This document shows positions 7,370-13,940 of a stretch of 13,940 bases of DNA, piece by piece. The stretch comes from an uncultured bacterium (GTDB taxonomy: Bacteria; Cyanobacteriota; Vampirovibrionia; Gastranaerophilales; Gastranaerophilaceae): the NCBI GenBank assembly GCA_949299435.1, contig CASGAK010000109.1, forward strand, positions 1-13,940, read 5' to 3'. Position numbers and translations under genes: made by a program. Numbering within the stretch: position 1 is the first letter of the stretch; each line of letters opens with the position of its first letter. The notes beneath the pieces are model-generated. The model was given only the letters and a program-made list of their open reading frames with translations, was not told the origin of the DNA and made no database searches.

Positions 7370-8845
7370 ATGAAACTAGATGAATTAATTGAACACTTAG
7401 ATTACAAAGATTTAATAAACTTCAAAAACGTAGAAGTGACAGGCATTTCATACAACTCTAAAACTACTAAAAAAGGTGATATTTTTATATGTTTAACAGG
7501 AGAATACACCGACGGACATGAATACGCACAAAATGCAATAGAAAACGGAGCCGTCGCACTGCTTGTAGAACACCCTGTAGATGCAGGTAAAATTCCTCAA
7601 ATTGTAGTTTCATCAACAAGACATAAGATTCCAGATATCGCAGACCGATTTTATTCCAGCCCCTCAAAAGGCATAAATTTAATAGGAATTACTGGCACTA
7701 ACGGAAAAACAACCGTTACGCACCTTATACAAAAAATTCTTGAAGAAAACGGACAAAAGTGTGCTTTAATTGGGACTTTGGGATATAAATTATCTTCAAA
7801 TGGAGAATACAGAGATGCAAAACATACAACCCCACAAGCACCTGAATTGCAAGCAACATTAAGAATGATAAAGGATGTGGAAAAAATTGATAACGTCGTA
7901 ATGGAAGTAAGCTCTCATGCATTAGAACAAAACAGAGTAGGTGGCTGTCAATTTAACGGAGCAGTATTGACAAATCTTACTCAAGACCATCTTGATTACC
8001 ATATTACTATGGATAATTACTTTGAAGCTAAGGCTCTTTTATTTAAAAGACTGGAAGAAGGTGATTTTGCAGTAGTTAACGCTGATGATAATTATGCTGA
8101 AAGATTTTTATCAGTCATACCTGAAAATGTAAAAGTTTATACCTACGGAGTAAAAAAAGAAGCCGATATCAAAGCAAAAGATATACAATTTTCTTTGAAC
8201 GGAGCAGAATTTACACTTGTTGTAAAAGATAGTGAATATAAAGTAAACCTTCATATGAACGGTATGTTCAGCGTCTACAATGTCTTAGCAGCTGTAACAG
8301 CATCTATTGCTATGGGAATTGATTTAAAAACTTCCTTAAAAGCATTGAAAAATGTAAAAGGTGTCGCAGGCAGATTTGAAGTTGTAGCTAAAAAACCGCT
8401 TGTAATTGTAGACTATGCACACACACCCGATGGATTGGAAAATGTTTTAAATTCAGCAAGAGAAATTACCCCAAAAGACGGAAAATTAATCTGTCTATTT
8501 GGCTGCGGCGGAGACCGAGATGCAACAAAACGACCTAAAATGGGTGCTATAGCTGAAAAAATTGCAGATAAAATAATTATCACAAGTGATAATCCAAGAA
8601 GTGAGGATCCCCAACAGATTATCACTGATATTATAGCCGGTTTAAAAAATGTAAATCCTGAAACTGTAATTGTAGAGCCAGATAGAGGGCATGCAATCGC
8701 TTTATTAAAGACAATTGCTGAAAATAACGACGTTGTCGTAATAGCAGGCAAAGGACATGAAAATTATCAAATTTTGAAAGACAGAACAATACATTTTGAT
8801 GACAGAGAAGAAGCAAGAAAAGTATTTGAGGGAAGCGTAATATGA
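7370..8845 (+). CDS. murE: UDP-MurNAc-L-Ala-D-Glu:meso-diaminopimelate ligase
   Basis: Cytoplasmic ATP-dependent ligase that adds the third amino acid to the UDP-MurNAc peptide. The 491-residue protein has the three Mur ligase domains in full length. These are the UDP-binding N-terminus (about 1-90), the ATPase centre with GITGTNGKTT (106-115), MEVSSHALEQNR (178-189) and the probably carbamylated lysine K221 in YFEAKALLF, and the C-terminal domain with VDYAHTPDGLENVL (347-360) and GCGGDRDATKRP (378-389). DNPR at 407-410 is the signature of meso-diaminopimelate rather than lysine as substrate, so the wall is of the Gram-negative/cyanobacterial type. It lies 22 bases after ftsI and its stop overlaps the next start (ATGA), so all are probably co-transcribed and the junction translationally coupled. 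Confidence 0.95.
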   Translation: MKLDELIEHLDYKDLINFKNVEVTGISYNSKTTKKGDIFICLTGEYTDGHEYAQNAIENGAVALLVEHPVDAGKIPQIVVSSTRHKIPDIADRFYSSPSKGINLIGITGTNGKTTVTHLIQKILEENGQKCALIGTLGYKLSSNGEYRDAKHTTPQAPELQATLRMIKDVEKIDNVVMEVSSHALEQNRVGGCQFNGAVLTNLTQDHLDYHITMDNYFEAKALLFKRLEEGDFAVVNADDNYAERFLSVIPENVKVYTYGVKKEADIKAKDIQFSLNGAEFTLVVKDSEYKVNLHMNGMFSVYNVLAAVTASIAMGIDLKTSLKALKNVKGVAGRFEVVAKKPLVIVDYAHTPDGLENVLNSAREITPKDGKLICLFGCGGDRDATKRPKMGAIAEKIADKIIITSDNPRSEDPQQIITDIIAGLKNVNPETVIVEPDRGHAIALLKTIAENNDVVVIAGKGHENYQILKDRTIHFDDREEARKVFEGSVI

Positions 8846-9747
8846 GAACAAAACTTTTAATAGACCAACACTGCCATGGAGCTTTCGGTGTCGATTTTAA
8901 CAAAGCAAATGTTGAAGAAATATTATACTTGACAAGAGAAATGACAAAATACGGTATCGGTGGAATTTACCCGACACTTGTCACTGACAATATAATTAAC
9001 ATAAAACATCAAATAGAGATTATAAAACAAGCAGCAGCAAAACAAACATCTGATATGACAAAAATCTTAGGGATTCATATGGAAGGAATCTTTATGAATG
9101 CAGAAAAAAGAGGCATTCATAACCCCAGATACTTTATGAAACCCACTATTGAAAACTATTCGACAATAGAAGATCCCTTTATAAAAATACTTACTCTAGC
9201 TCCTGAATTTGATGACGGACTGATTAGGTATTTATGGAATAAAGGAGTAATTGTCCAAGCAGGACATTGTATAGGCGGTCATCTAACCGGCTGCAGAGGT
9301 GTAACTCACCTATTCAATGCAATGAGCGGTATTGCACATAGAGGCGTTTCAACAGCACTATCTGCCTTAGTTAATGACCATATCTATACAGAAATTATTG
9401 CAGACGGTATCCACGTATCAGATGATGCTCTAAAATTGGTATTCAGACAAAAGCCGGTCGATAGAATTATTTTGATAAGTGACAGTCTGCCGATTACAAA
9501 AAGTAATTTAACTGAAATGGTTTTTGCAGACGAAAAAATTTATTATGACGGAATAAGAGCAACCTCTAAAGAAGGTACCCTTGCAGGTAGCACCGCATTA
9601 ATTCCCGATATAATAAAACGGCTTCATACCGTCGGGCTTTTCAACCCGCAATTTATTGAAAACCCATACATATATCATCGCGTAAATTTAAACGGCTATA
9701 TTGAATGGGACGAAAATTGGAATATTGAAAAAGTAGAATTAGGCTAA
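8842..9747 (+). CDS. Short NagA-like N-acetylglucosamine-6-phosphate deacetylase
   Basis: The NagA family removes acetate from GlcNAc-6-phosphate during amino-sugar and peptidoglycan recycling. This protein has 301 residues, against about 380 for ordinary NagA. It begins almost at the first metal motif DQHCHGAFG (8-16; H10, H12), so the usual N-terminal half of the beta-sandwich is absent. The barrel core is well kept: GIHMEGIFMN (77-86; E81), AGHCIGGH (140-147; H142), THLFNAM (155-161; H156), AHRG (165-168), IADGIHV (186-192; H191), the catalytic aspartate D214 in LISDS, and GTLAGS (245-250). A short tail (about 275-301) resembles the returning sandwich strands. The ATGA overlap with murE fixes the start and makes truncation by misannotation unlikely. 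Substrate could differ from GlcNAc-6-P. Family confidence is good, exact reaction moderate. Confidence 0.8.
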   Translation: MRTKLLIDQHCHGAFGVDFNKANVEEILYLTREMTKYGIGGIYPTLVTDNIINIKHQIEIIKQAAAKQTSDMTKILGIHMEGIFMNAEKRGIHNPRYFMKPTIENYSTIEDPFIKILTLAPEFDDGLIRYLWNKGVIVQAGHCIGGHLTGCRGVTHLFNAMSGIAHRGVSTALSALVNDHIYTEIIADGIHVSDDALKLVFRQKPVDRIILISDSLPITKSNLTEMVFADEKIYYDGIRATSKEGTLAGSTALIPDIIKRLHTVGLFNPQFIENPYIYHRVNLNGYIEWDENWNIEKVELG

Positions 9748-9750
9748 ATT

Positions 9751-11400
9751 ATGCAAAGTGACAACATAAAAACAGGTATAGCAAGAACTCCTCATCGCGG
9801 ACTTTTAATGGCGACAGGAGTAAGCAAAAAAAATATGAATGCACCTTTTATAGGTATAGCAAGCTCTTTTTCAGATCTGGTTCCCGGGCATATCGGAATG
9901 CGAGATTTGGAAAGACAAATTGAAAAAGGTATCCATTCAAACGGCGGTCAGGCATTTGTATTTGGAGTACCTGCCATTTGCGACGGTATAGCTATGGGAC
10001 ATAGCGGAATGAGATATTCATTACCTTCAAGGGATTTAATTGCTGATTGTGTAGAAAGTGTAGCTGCTGCACATCAACTTGATGGGATTGTGCTGCTTTC
10101 AAATTGCGATAAAATAACTCCAGGAATGCTTATTGGTGCATTAAGGCTAAATATTCCCGCAATAATTGTCACAGCAGGCCCGATGCTCGACGGGAATTGT
10201 CAACATGAAACGAAACTTACAATGGTCACAGGCTCCTTTGAAGCCGTAGGAAAATACAGAAAAGGTGAAATATCCAAAGAATTTCTTGACCTTATGGAAG
10301 AAGAATCCTGTCCCTCAGCAGGGGCTTGTCAAGGTATGTATACGGCAAATACCATGGCTTGTTTGACTGAAATTCTAGGAATGTCACTTCCATATTGTGC
10401 ATCATCTTCAGCTGTATCCTCACGTAAGCGAAGAATTGCCTTTGAAAGCGGTATGCAAATTGTAGAACTTGTAAAATCAAATACAAAACCAACCGACATA
10501 ATTAATAATAAAAGCCTCACGAACGCAATCATTGCCTCTTTAGCACTCGGAGGCTCCACTAACACGTTTTTACATTTACTTGCAATCGCAAATGCAGCTG
10601 AGCTGGATATTACAATAGATGACTTTGATAAATTGAGCAGAAAAATTCATCAGATTGTAAAAATAAATCCCTCATCAAAACTTACAATGAGTGATTTTCA
10701 CAATGCAGGGGGAATCCCTGCTGTCATAAAGTCGCTAGATCAACAGCTTTTTGAAACTAATACTGTATCAAAAGTAACAAATAAAGAAATTGCACAGAAC
10801 GCTTACATTGATACTGAAATAATCCCAATGTACGAAAATTCAAACTACACCGAAGCAGGACTTGGCGTGCTCTATGGAAACCTTGCACAAGACGGTTGCG
10901 TAATAAAAATCTCCGGAGTTGCCCCTGAATGCTATGAATTTGAAGGTAATGCCCTAACTTTTGACAGCGAAGAAGAAGCTATGAAAGCTCTTGAAAATGA
11001 TAAAATCAAACCAGGTGATGTAATAGTAATCAGATACGAAGGTCCATCTGGCGGTCCTGGAATGAGAGAAATGCTTGCTCCGACCTCTCTTTTAGTCGGT
11101 AAAGGACTTGGTAAAAAATGTGCTTTAATTACAGATGGAAGATTTTCAGGTGCCACAAGGGGAATTTGTGTCGGACATATTTGCCCTGAAGCCGCTAAAG
11201 GCGGTGTGATTGCTCTTGTAAAAGATGGCGATAAAATAAAAATAGATATTCCAAACAGAAAAATAGAGCTTTTAGTTAATAATGACGAACTTGCTCAAAG
11301 AAAAAAGGAATTAAAAACTTTTGAACCCAAGATAAAATCCGGCTATCTTGCTAAATATGCCAAAAACGTTCAAGACGCAAGCCATGGAGCTATTGTCTAA
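9751..11400 (+). CDS. ilvD: Dihydroxy-acid dehydratase
   Basis: Iron-sulfur enzyme of valine, leucine and isoleucine synthesis; it dehydrates 2,3-dihydroxy-3-methyl acids to the 2-oxo acids. The 549-residue length is normal. Clear family blocks are VPGHIGM (44-50), [21 protein letters not shown] (77-97), [10 protein letters not shown] (117-126; C119, D120, K121), [16 protein letters not shown] (187-202; C187, C193), [11 protein letters not shown] (431-441) and [11 protein letters not shown] (461-471). PGH at 45-47 stands where the plant and actinobacterial [2Fe-2S] enzymes have PCN, so this copy looks like the E. coli-type enzyme. The gene starts 3 bases after the NagA-like stop with only AGG (9741-9743) as a weak ribosome site, so coupling is likely. 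No other ilv or leu genes are adjacent. Confidence 0.95.
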   Translation: MQSDNIKTGIARTPHRGLLMATGVSKKNMNAPFIGIASSFSDLVPGHIGMRDLERQIEKGIHSNGGQAFVFGVPAICDGIAMGHSGMRYSLPSRDLIADCVESVAAAHQLDGIVLLSNCDKITPGMLIGALRLNIPAIIVTAGPMLDGNCQHETKLTMVTGSFEAVGKYRKGEISKEFLDLMEEESCPSAGACQGMYTANTMACLTEILGMSLPYCASSSAVSSRKRRIAFESGMQIVELVKSNTKPTDIINNKSLTNAIIASLALGGSTNTFLHLLAIANAAELDITIDDFDKLSRKIHQIVKINPSSKLTMSDFHNAGGIPAVIKSLDQQLFETNTVSKVTNKEIAQNAYIDTEIIPMYENSNYTEAGLGVLYGNLAQDGCVIKISGVAPECYEFEGNALTFDSEEEAMKALENDKIKPGDVIVIRYEGPSGGPGMREMLAPTSLLVGKGLGKKCALITDGRFSGATRGICVGHICPEAAKGGVIALVKDGDKIKIDIPNRKIELLVNNDELAQRKKELKTFEPKIKSGYLAKYAKNVQDASHGAIV

Positions 11401-11407
11401 CGTTTTT
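11362..11407. terminator. Bidirectional terminator inside overlapping stop codons
   Basis: AAAAACGTT (11362-11370) pairs with AACGTTTTT (11399-11407), and AGAC (11373-11376) with GTCT (11395-11398): 13 bp with a 2-base bulge. The loop of 18 bases (11377-11394) can form a further small AGC/GCT helix. On the plus strand the hairpin ends in five T; on the minus strand the left arm gives five U. It covers the ilvD stop (11398-11400) and the stop of the convergent HTH gene (11397-11399). There is no intergenic space, so the terminator is built from coding sequence. Confidence 0.65.
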
Positions 11408-11612
11408 CCTCGCGTCTTACAAATTTTAAATCATACCCCAAAATATCTGCTATTATAAGCATTTCTCGATGGGTTATCGTTTCATTTCGTAGTTTATTTG
11501 ACAAATTATTTAGTGAATAATGCTTGTTAAGTCTTTTTCCTAAAGCCTCTGCCAACTCCGTTAATGATATATTTACATCAAGTAGAACTTTTTTTAACTC
11601 ATTTATAATCAT
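11397..11612 (-). CDS. Small HTH (XRE-like) DNA-binding protein
   Basis: A 71-residue protein that is nearly all one helix-turn-helix domain. [12 protein letters not shown] (17-28) is the first helix pair, and [14 protein letters not shown] (34-47) resembles the recognition-helix region of XRE-type small regulators (qsNlSnKLkr.t.s). [15 protein letters not shown] (51-65) is the typical last helix plus strand. It probably acts as a dimeric repressor. The start is supported by GGAG on the minus strand (11622-11619), 6 bases before the ATG. It converges on ilvD, sharing stop-codon bases, and is divergent from the pilin-like gene. A dyad over the pilin promoter is a candidate binding site. Confidence 0.8.
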   Translation of the reverse strand: MIINELKKVLLDVNISLTELAEALGKRLNKHYSLNNLSNKLRNETITHREMLIIADILGYDLKFVRREEKR

Positions 11613-11683
11613 TTAATGCTCCATTTATTTATTAATTATTTTACTTTTTAGTTTAGTTTTACTTAAATAAATTTAATTTTTTA

Positions 11684-11712
11684 TTGACAACTGAACGAAT
11701 ATGTGTAACAAT
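11684..11712 (+). promoter_or_regulatory. Promoter of the pilin-like gene
   Basis: A perfect -35 TTGACA (11684-11689), a 17-bp spacer and AACAAT (11707-11712) preceded by TGT, an extended -10. The start would fall near 11719, giving a leader of about 36 bases. On the opposite strand the same -35 reads TTGTCA, so the divergent HTH gene may share part of it, though I see no good -10 for it. Confidence 0.6.
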
Positions 11713-11721
11713 CAACACATA
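11700..11721. promoter_or_regulatory. Candidate operator: TATGTGT-N8-ACACATA dyad
   Basis: A perfect 7-bp inverted repeat with an 8-base spacer, and a further AACG/CGTT pair outside it (11694-11697 and 11722-11725, offset by two bases). It covers the -10 and start region of the pilin-like gene, between that gene and the divergent HTH gene. Size and symmetry suit a dimeric HTH repressor. Binding by the neighbouring protein is an inference. Confidence 0.5.
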
Positions 11722-11754
11722 CGTTAGTAATTTTAATTATGATAAAGGAGACAA

Positions 11755-12423
11755 ATGAAACATGCTTTTACTTTAGCAGAAGTATTGATAACGCTGGGGA
11801 TTATTGGAATAGTAGCAGCAATGACACTACCTGCATTGATAGCTAATCACCAAAAAAACGTTACAATTGCACATTTACAAAAAGTATATACTATACTGAA
11901 TCAAGCACTAAATCTTTCACAGTTACAAAACGGGGAGTACAAATACTGGGAAGATTCATTAAATTTAGGAGCGGAAAAATATTTTGAGATATACTTTAAA
12001 CCTTATTTCAAAGACCCTAAAATATGCAAGACCTACAAAGAATGCGGATATAAAAGCATAACTCCTTGGACAGCAAGAACAAACGGTACAGACAAGACTA
12101 GTACACTAACTTGTGTAAATTTACCACTTAGAGTCAGCATAATCTTAACAGATGGAACTTTTGTCGCAATTTCGACAGCAGCAGGGACAACAGCTAATAA
12201 AGATAATAACATATACGTTGATTTAAATGGTCCCAAAAATCCTAACAGATACGGTCGAGATTTTTTTCAATTTACAAGGACTGAAAAAAACGGAGTACAA
12301 CCTTACGGGTATGATTTAGAAAAATCTGAAATAGACAGACTTTGTGCAAGCACAGGAAGTACCTGTGCAGCTAAAATAATTGGTGACAGTTGGCAAATCA
12401 AAGACGATTATCCTTATTTTTAA
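11755..12423 (+). CDS. Type IV pilin-like prepilin protein
   Basis: The 222-residue protein has a class III signal peptide: a short positive leader MKHA, then FTLAEVLITLGIIGIVAAM with glutamate at +5, forming the hydrophobic pilin helix (about 5-25). The residue before the cut is Ala, not the usual Gly. The globular part holds five cysteines (CKTYKEC, LTC, LCASTGSTC; about 86-202) that could form disulfides, and an Asp/Asn-rich loop VDLNGPKNPNRYGRD (152-166) like the metal-binding loops of pseudopilins. It ends in WQIKDDYPYF. The leader and C-terminus resemble a large pilin-like family of Gastranaerophilales. It should be inserted in the inner membrane and then taken into a pilus or type II-like assembly; no assembly genes are nearby. 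AAAGGAG (11744-11750) precedes the ATG by 4 bases. Confidence 0.85.
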   Translation: MKHAFTLAEVLITLGIIGIVAAMTLPALIANHQKNVTIAHLQKVYTILNQALNLSQLQNGEYKYWEDSLNLGAEKYFEIYFKPYFKDPKICKTYKECGYKSITPWTARTNGTDKTSTLTCVNLPLRVSIILTDGTFVAISTAAGTTANKDNNIYVDLNGPKNPNRYGRDFFQFTRTEKNGVQPYGYDLEKSEIDRLCASTGSTCAAKIIGDSWQIKDDYPYF

Positions 12424-12429
12424 TAGTTA

Positions 12430-12438
12430 TGCTATTAT
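12430..12438 (+). promoter_or_regulatory. Extended -10 directly before the GlcF-like gene
   Basis: TGCTATTAT is an extended -10 element whose end lies six bases before the ATG at 12445, so initiation would fall at or next to the start codon. No Shine-Dalgarno lies in the 21-base gap. The longer block TTATGCTAnnAT is shared with the ftsI promoter (5580-5591). The alternative is read-through from the pilin-like gene with translational reinitiation. Confidence 0.4.
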
Positions 12439-12444
12439 TTAATT

Positions 12445-13533
12445 ATGAAAGAATTAAAAGACTATGCCGATGAAATAAATAAATGCTCCAAATGCGGGTT
12501 ATGTCAGTCAGTTTGTCCTGTATATAAAATTACAGGAAACGACTGTGCCGTATCCAAGGGAAAATTTATAATGTTTCAAGGAGTTTTGAAAGGGGATTTA
12601 AAACTCAATAAAAATATAGAAAAATACCTTGATATGTGTCTAAAATGCGGAAAATGCAAAGACTTTTGCCCTAGCGGGATTGATGTTTGCGAAATTTTCA
12701 ATACCGCAAAATATCAGTATGCAAAAGATACCTTTAGGGGCAAATGTAAAAAATTATTACAGAGCCGAGCTATTTTCGGGAATTTTATCAATCTGTTCAA
12801 AAATTTTCACTTATCAAAAAATACGGAATTACCCTGCGAGAATAGTGCAAAAACTAAATTAATCTACTTCAAAGGCTGTGTAAATAATGTTTTTCCGAAA
12901 GGAGAGGTAAATTTAAAAAAAGTATTCAAAAATTTCAATATAGAACTAATCGAAAAAGACTTTGAATGCTGCGGACTGCCTTTTTTATCAAGCGGAAATT
13001 TAGAAAGATTTGAGGAAGTTAAACAACGCAATTTAGAAATGCTTAACTGTGAATATGATTATATTTTAACAGACTGTGCAAGCTGCGAGAGCACTTTAAA
13101 ATCTTATGGAGAATTAAAAGTAATTAATGCGGCTGAATTTCTAGCTGACAAAAACATCAAATTTAAATTTTCCAAACATATTAAAGTAACATTCCACAAA
13201 CCTTGTCACCTTGAAAATTGTAATTTTATAGAAAAACTGTTCCAAAATTGCGAAAATGTCGAATACATTCAAATGAAAGATTTTGATGAATGCTGTGGTT
13301 TTGCAGGAGAGTTTGCAATTAATAACCCTAAACTTTCAATGGAACTTGCCAAAAATAAAGCAATAAATATAGCAGCCACCAAAGCTGATTATGTACTTAC
13401 AACTTGTCCTGCTTGTATTTTAGGGATAAAAGAGGGCTATTTTGCTATCGGTAAAAAAAGCTCAGACCTGCCGAAAGTTTTGAACATAATGGAATTTTTG
13501 GCAAAAGCAGATGAAATAACAAAAAGAGAATAA
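12445..13533 (+). CDS. GlcF-like iron-sulfur (CCG-domain) oxidoreductase subunit
   Basis: The 362-residue protein matches the iron-sulfur subunit of glycolate/lactate-type oxidases. Two [4Fe-4S] ferredoxin motifs are present: C14-x2-C17-x2-C20-x3-CP (14-25) and C65-x2-C68-x2-C71-x3-CP (65-76). Two CCG domains follow: C145...C175-C176-G...C211-x2-C214, and C254...C283-C284-G...C321-x2-C324. It passes electrons from a flavoprotein dehydrogenase to a membrane acceptor or a thiol/disulfide partner. E. coli GlcF is slightly longer (407). The flavoprotein partner (GlcD type) is not in the window; neighbours are a pilin-like gene and, one base past the stop, a convergent kinase-like gene. An in-frame TAG at 12424-12426 limits the start to this ATG. 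The donor substrate (glycolate, lactate or other) cannot be told. Confidence 0.85.
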   Translation: MKELKDYADEINKCSKCGLCQSVCPVYKITGNDCAVSKGKFIMFQGVLKGDLKLNKNIEKYLDMCLKCGKCKDFCPSGIDVCEIFNTAKYQYAKDTFRGKCKKLLQSRAIFGNFINLFKNFHLSKNTELPCENSAKTKLIYFKGCVNNVFPKGEVNLKKVFKNFNIELIEKDFECCGLPFLSSGNLERFEEVKQRNLEMLNCEYDYILTDCASCESTLKSYGELKVINAAEFLADKNIKFKFSKHIKVTFHKPCHLENCNFIEKLFQNCENVEYIQMKDFDECCGFAGEFAINNPKLSMELAKNKAINIAATKADYVLTTCPACILGIKEGYFAIGKKSSDLPKVLNIMEFLAKADEITKRE

Positions 13534-13534
13534 T

Positions 13535-13940
13535 CTATAATTGCAACATTCTTAAATCCGGTAATGCACGTCCTGCCCAATTAGGCAAATCAAAATGTAA
13601 ATGAGGAATCCCGGGACGCAGAGGATCTATAAAAGAAGATTCCCCAATATCTATAACTATTAATTTACCGTCCTTTTCAATAAAATTACTCGGTGTAGCA
13701 TCATTATAGTAAATTCCTAATTCGTTCATATCTTTAAGTTTTTTATTAACGTAGCGAATACCGCCATGTTTCAAATCAGGTGCAAACCCGTCTTCCAACC
13801 CATAAATTGCCATTTCAGAATCAAAATCATAAAAATATAATTTATTTGCATTTTTACAATTATTCAAATTTAAATACCTGTCAATTTGAGCATCAAGAAA
13901 AACTGAATCTGAGCGGTAGGCTTCAGCGATTTTTGCATTG
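13535..13940 (-). CDS. Protein kinase/phosphotransferase-fold protein, 5' end beyond window
   Basis: The frame is open from the stop at 13535-13537 to the window edge, giving at least 134 residues without the N-terminus. A TTG at 13865-13867 exists but is not needed as a start: upstream codons stay open and read sensibly (AKIAEAYRSDSVFLDAQID). The stretch YYNDATPSNFIEKDGKLIVIDIGESSF resembles the catalytic loop and metal motif of protein-kinase-like or aminoglycoside-phosphotransferase folds: D-x4-N in NDATPSN for HxDxxxxN, then IDIG for DFG. The His before the catalytic Asp is replaced. The C-terminus (PHLHFDLPNWAGRALPDLRMLQL) is short, so the C-lobe looks reduced. The substrate is unknown. 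It ends one base from the GlcF-like gene without a clear terminator. Confidence 0.6.
   Translation of the reverse strand, partial: NAKIAEAYRSDSVFLDAQIDRYLNLNNCKNANKLYFYDFDSEMAIYGLEDGFAPDLKHGGIRYVNKKLKDMNELGIYYNDATPSNFIEKDGKLIVIDIGESSFIDPLRPGIPHLHFDLPNWAGRALPDLRMLQL

Noticed and set aside
8413..8903. Minus-strand frames opposite the murE end
   Set aside because: Low-complexity Leu/Ser/Ile translations typical of the antisense of a conserved gene.
10292..11156. Three minus-strand frames opposite ilvD
   Set aside because: They lie wholly within the conserved ilvD coding sequence, with no ribosome sites or motifs seen.
13500..13560. Terminator hairpin between the GlcF-like and kinase-like genes
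   Set aside because: Only a 5-bp AGAAT/ATTCT stem with no T-run, too weak to call.
13535..13867. Complete 110-residue protein starting at a TTG
   Set aside because: The frame stays open upstream to the window edge, so the TTG is more likely an internal leucine codon.
1..13940. CRISPR array, tRNA/rRNA, insertion sequence or prophage
   Set aside because: I saw no regularly spaced repeats, cloverleaf-like sequence, transposase or integrase motif, or terminal inverted repeats.

Overview
This AT-rich, gene-dense window most resembles a gut member of the Gastranaerophilales (non-photosynthetic Cyanobacteria, 'Melainabacteria'). The strongest clue is the short type IV pilin-like protein at 11755-12423, whose N-terminus (AFTLAEVLITLGIIGIVAAM) and C-terminus are of a kind I associate with that group. 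Low GC, a meso-diaminopimelate-type MurE and divergent single-gene units fit. The assignment is an inference from memory and could not be tested here.

Layout. Left (1-1345): an AT-rich non-coding edge, then a minus-strand CheR-like methyltransferase. Its promoter overlaps head-to-head with that of the plus-strand leucyl aminopeptidase pepA (1451-2851). A strong hairpin terminator separates pepA from a convergent two-TM DUF3137-type membrane protein (2947-4008). Next comes a secreted N-acetylmuramoyl-L-alanine amidase (4144-5490, minus).

Centre (5617-11400): a tight plus-strand operon divergent from the amidase: ftsI (class B penicillin-binding protein), murE, a shortened NagA-like deacetylase that overlaps murE by 4 nt, and ilvD. 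The amidase, FtsI and MurE, and perhaps the NagA-like enzyme, make, crosslink, split or recycle peptidoglycan. IlvD belongs to branched-chain amino acid synthesis and probably only shares the transcript. The operon ends in a bidirectional terminator hairpin built into the overlapping stop codons of ilvD and a small convergent HTH gene (11397-11612).

Right (11600-13940): the HTH gene is divergent from the pilin-like gene. An inverted repeat (TATGTGT-N8-ACACATA) covers the pilin -10 region and is a candidate operator for the HTH protein. A GlcF-like iron-sulfur subunit follows the pilin gene after 21 nt. It ends one base from a convergent kinase-fold gene that is cut by the window edge.

No RNA gene, CRISPR array or insertion sequence was seen. 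The least ordinary observations are the NagA-like protein without its usual N-terminal beta-sandwich, the terminator within overlapping convergent stops, the HTH/dyad/pilin arrangement, and two genes (amidase and GlcF-like) with a -10 box six bases before an ATG and no Shine-Dalgarno, suggesting leaderless mRNAs.
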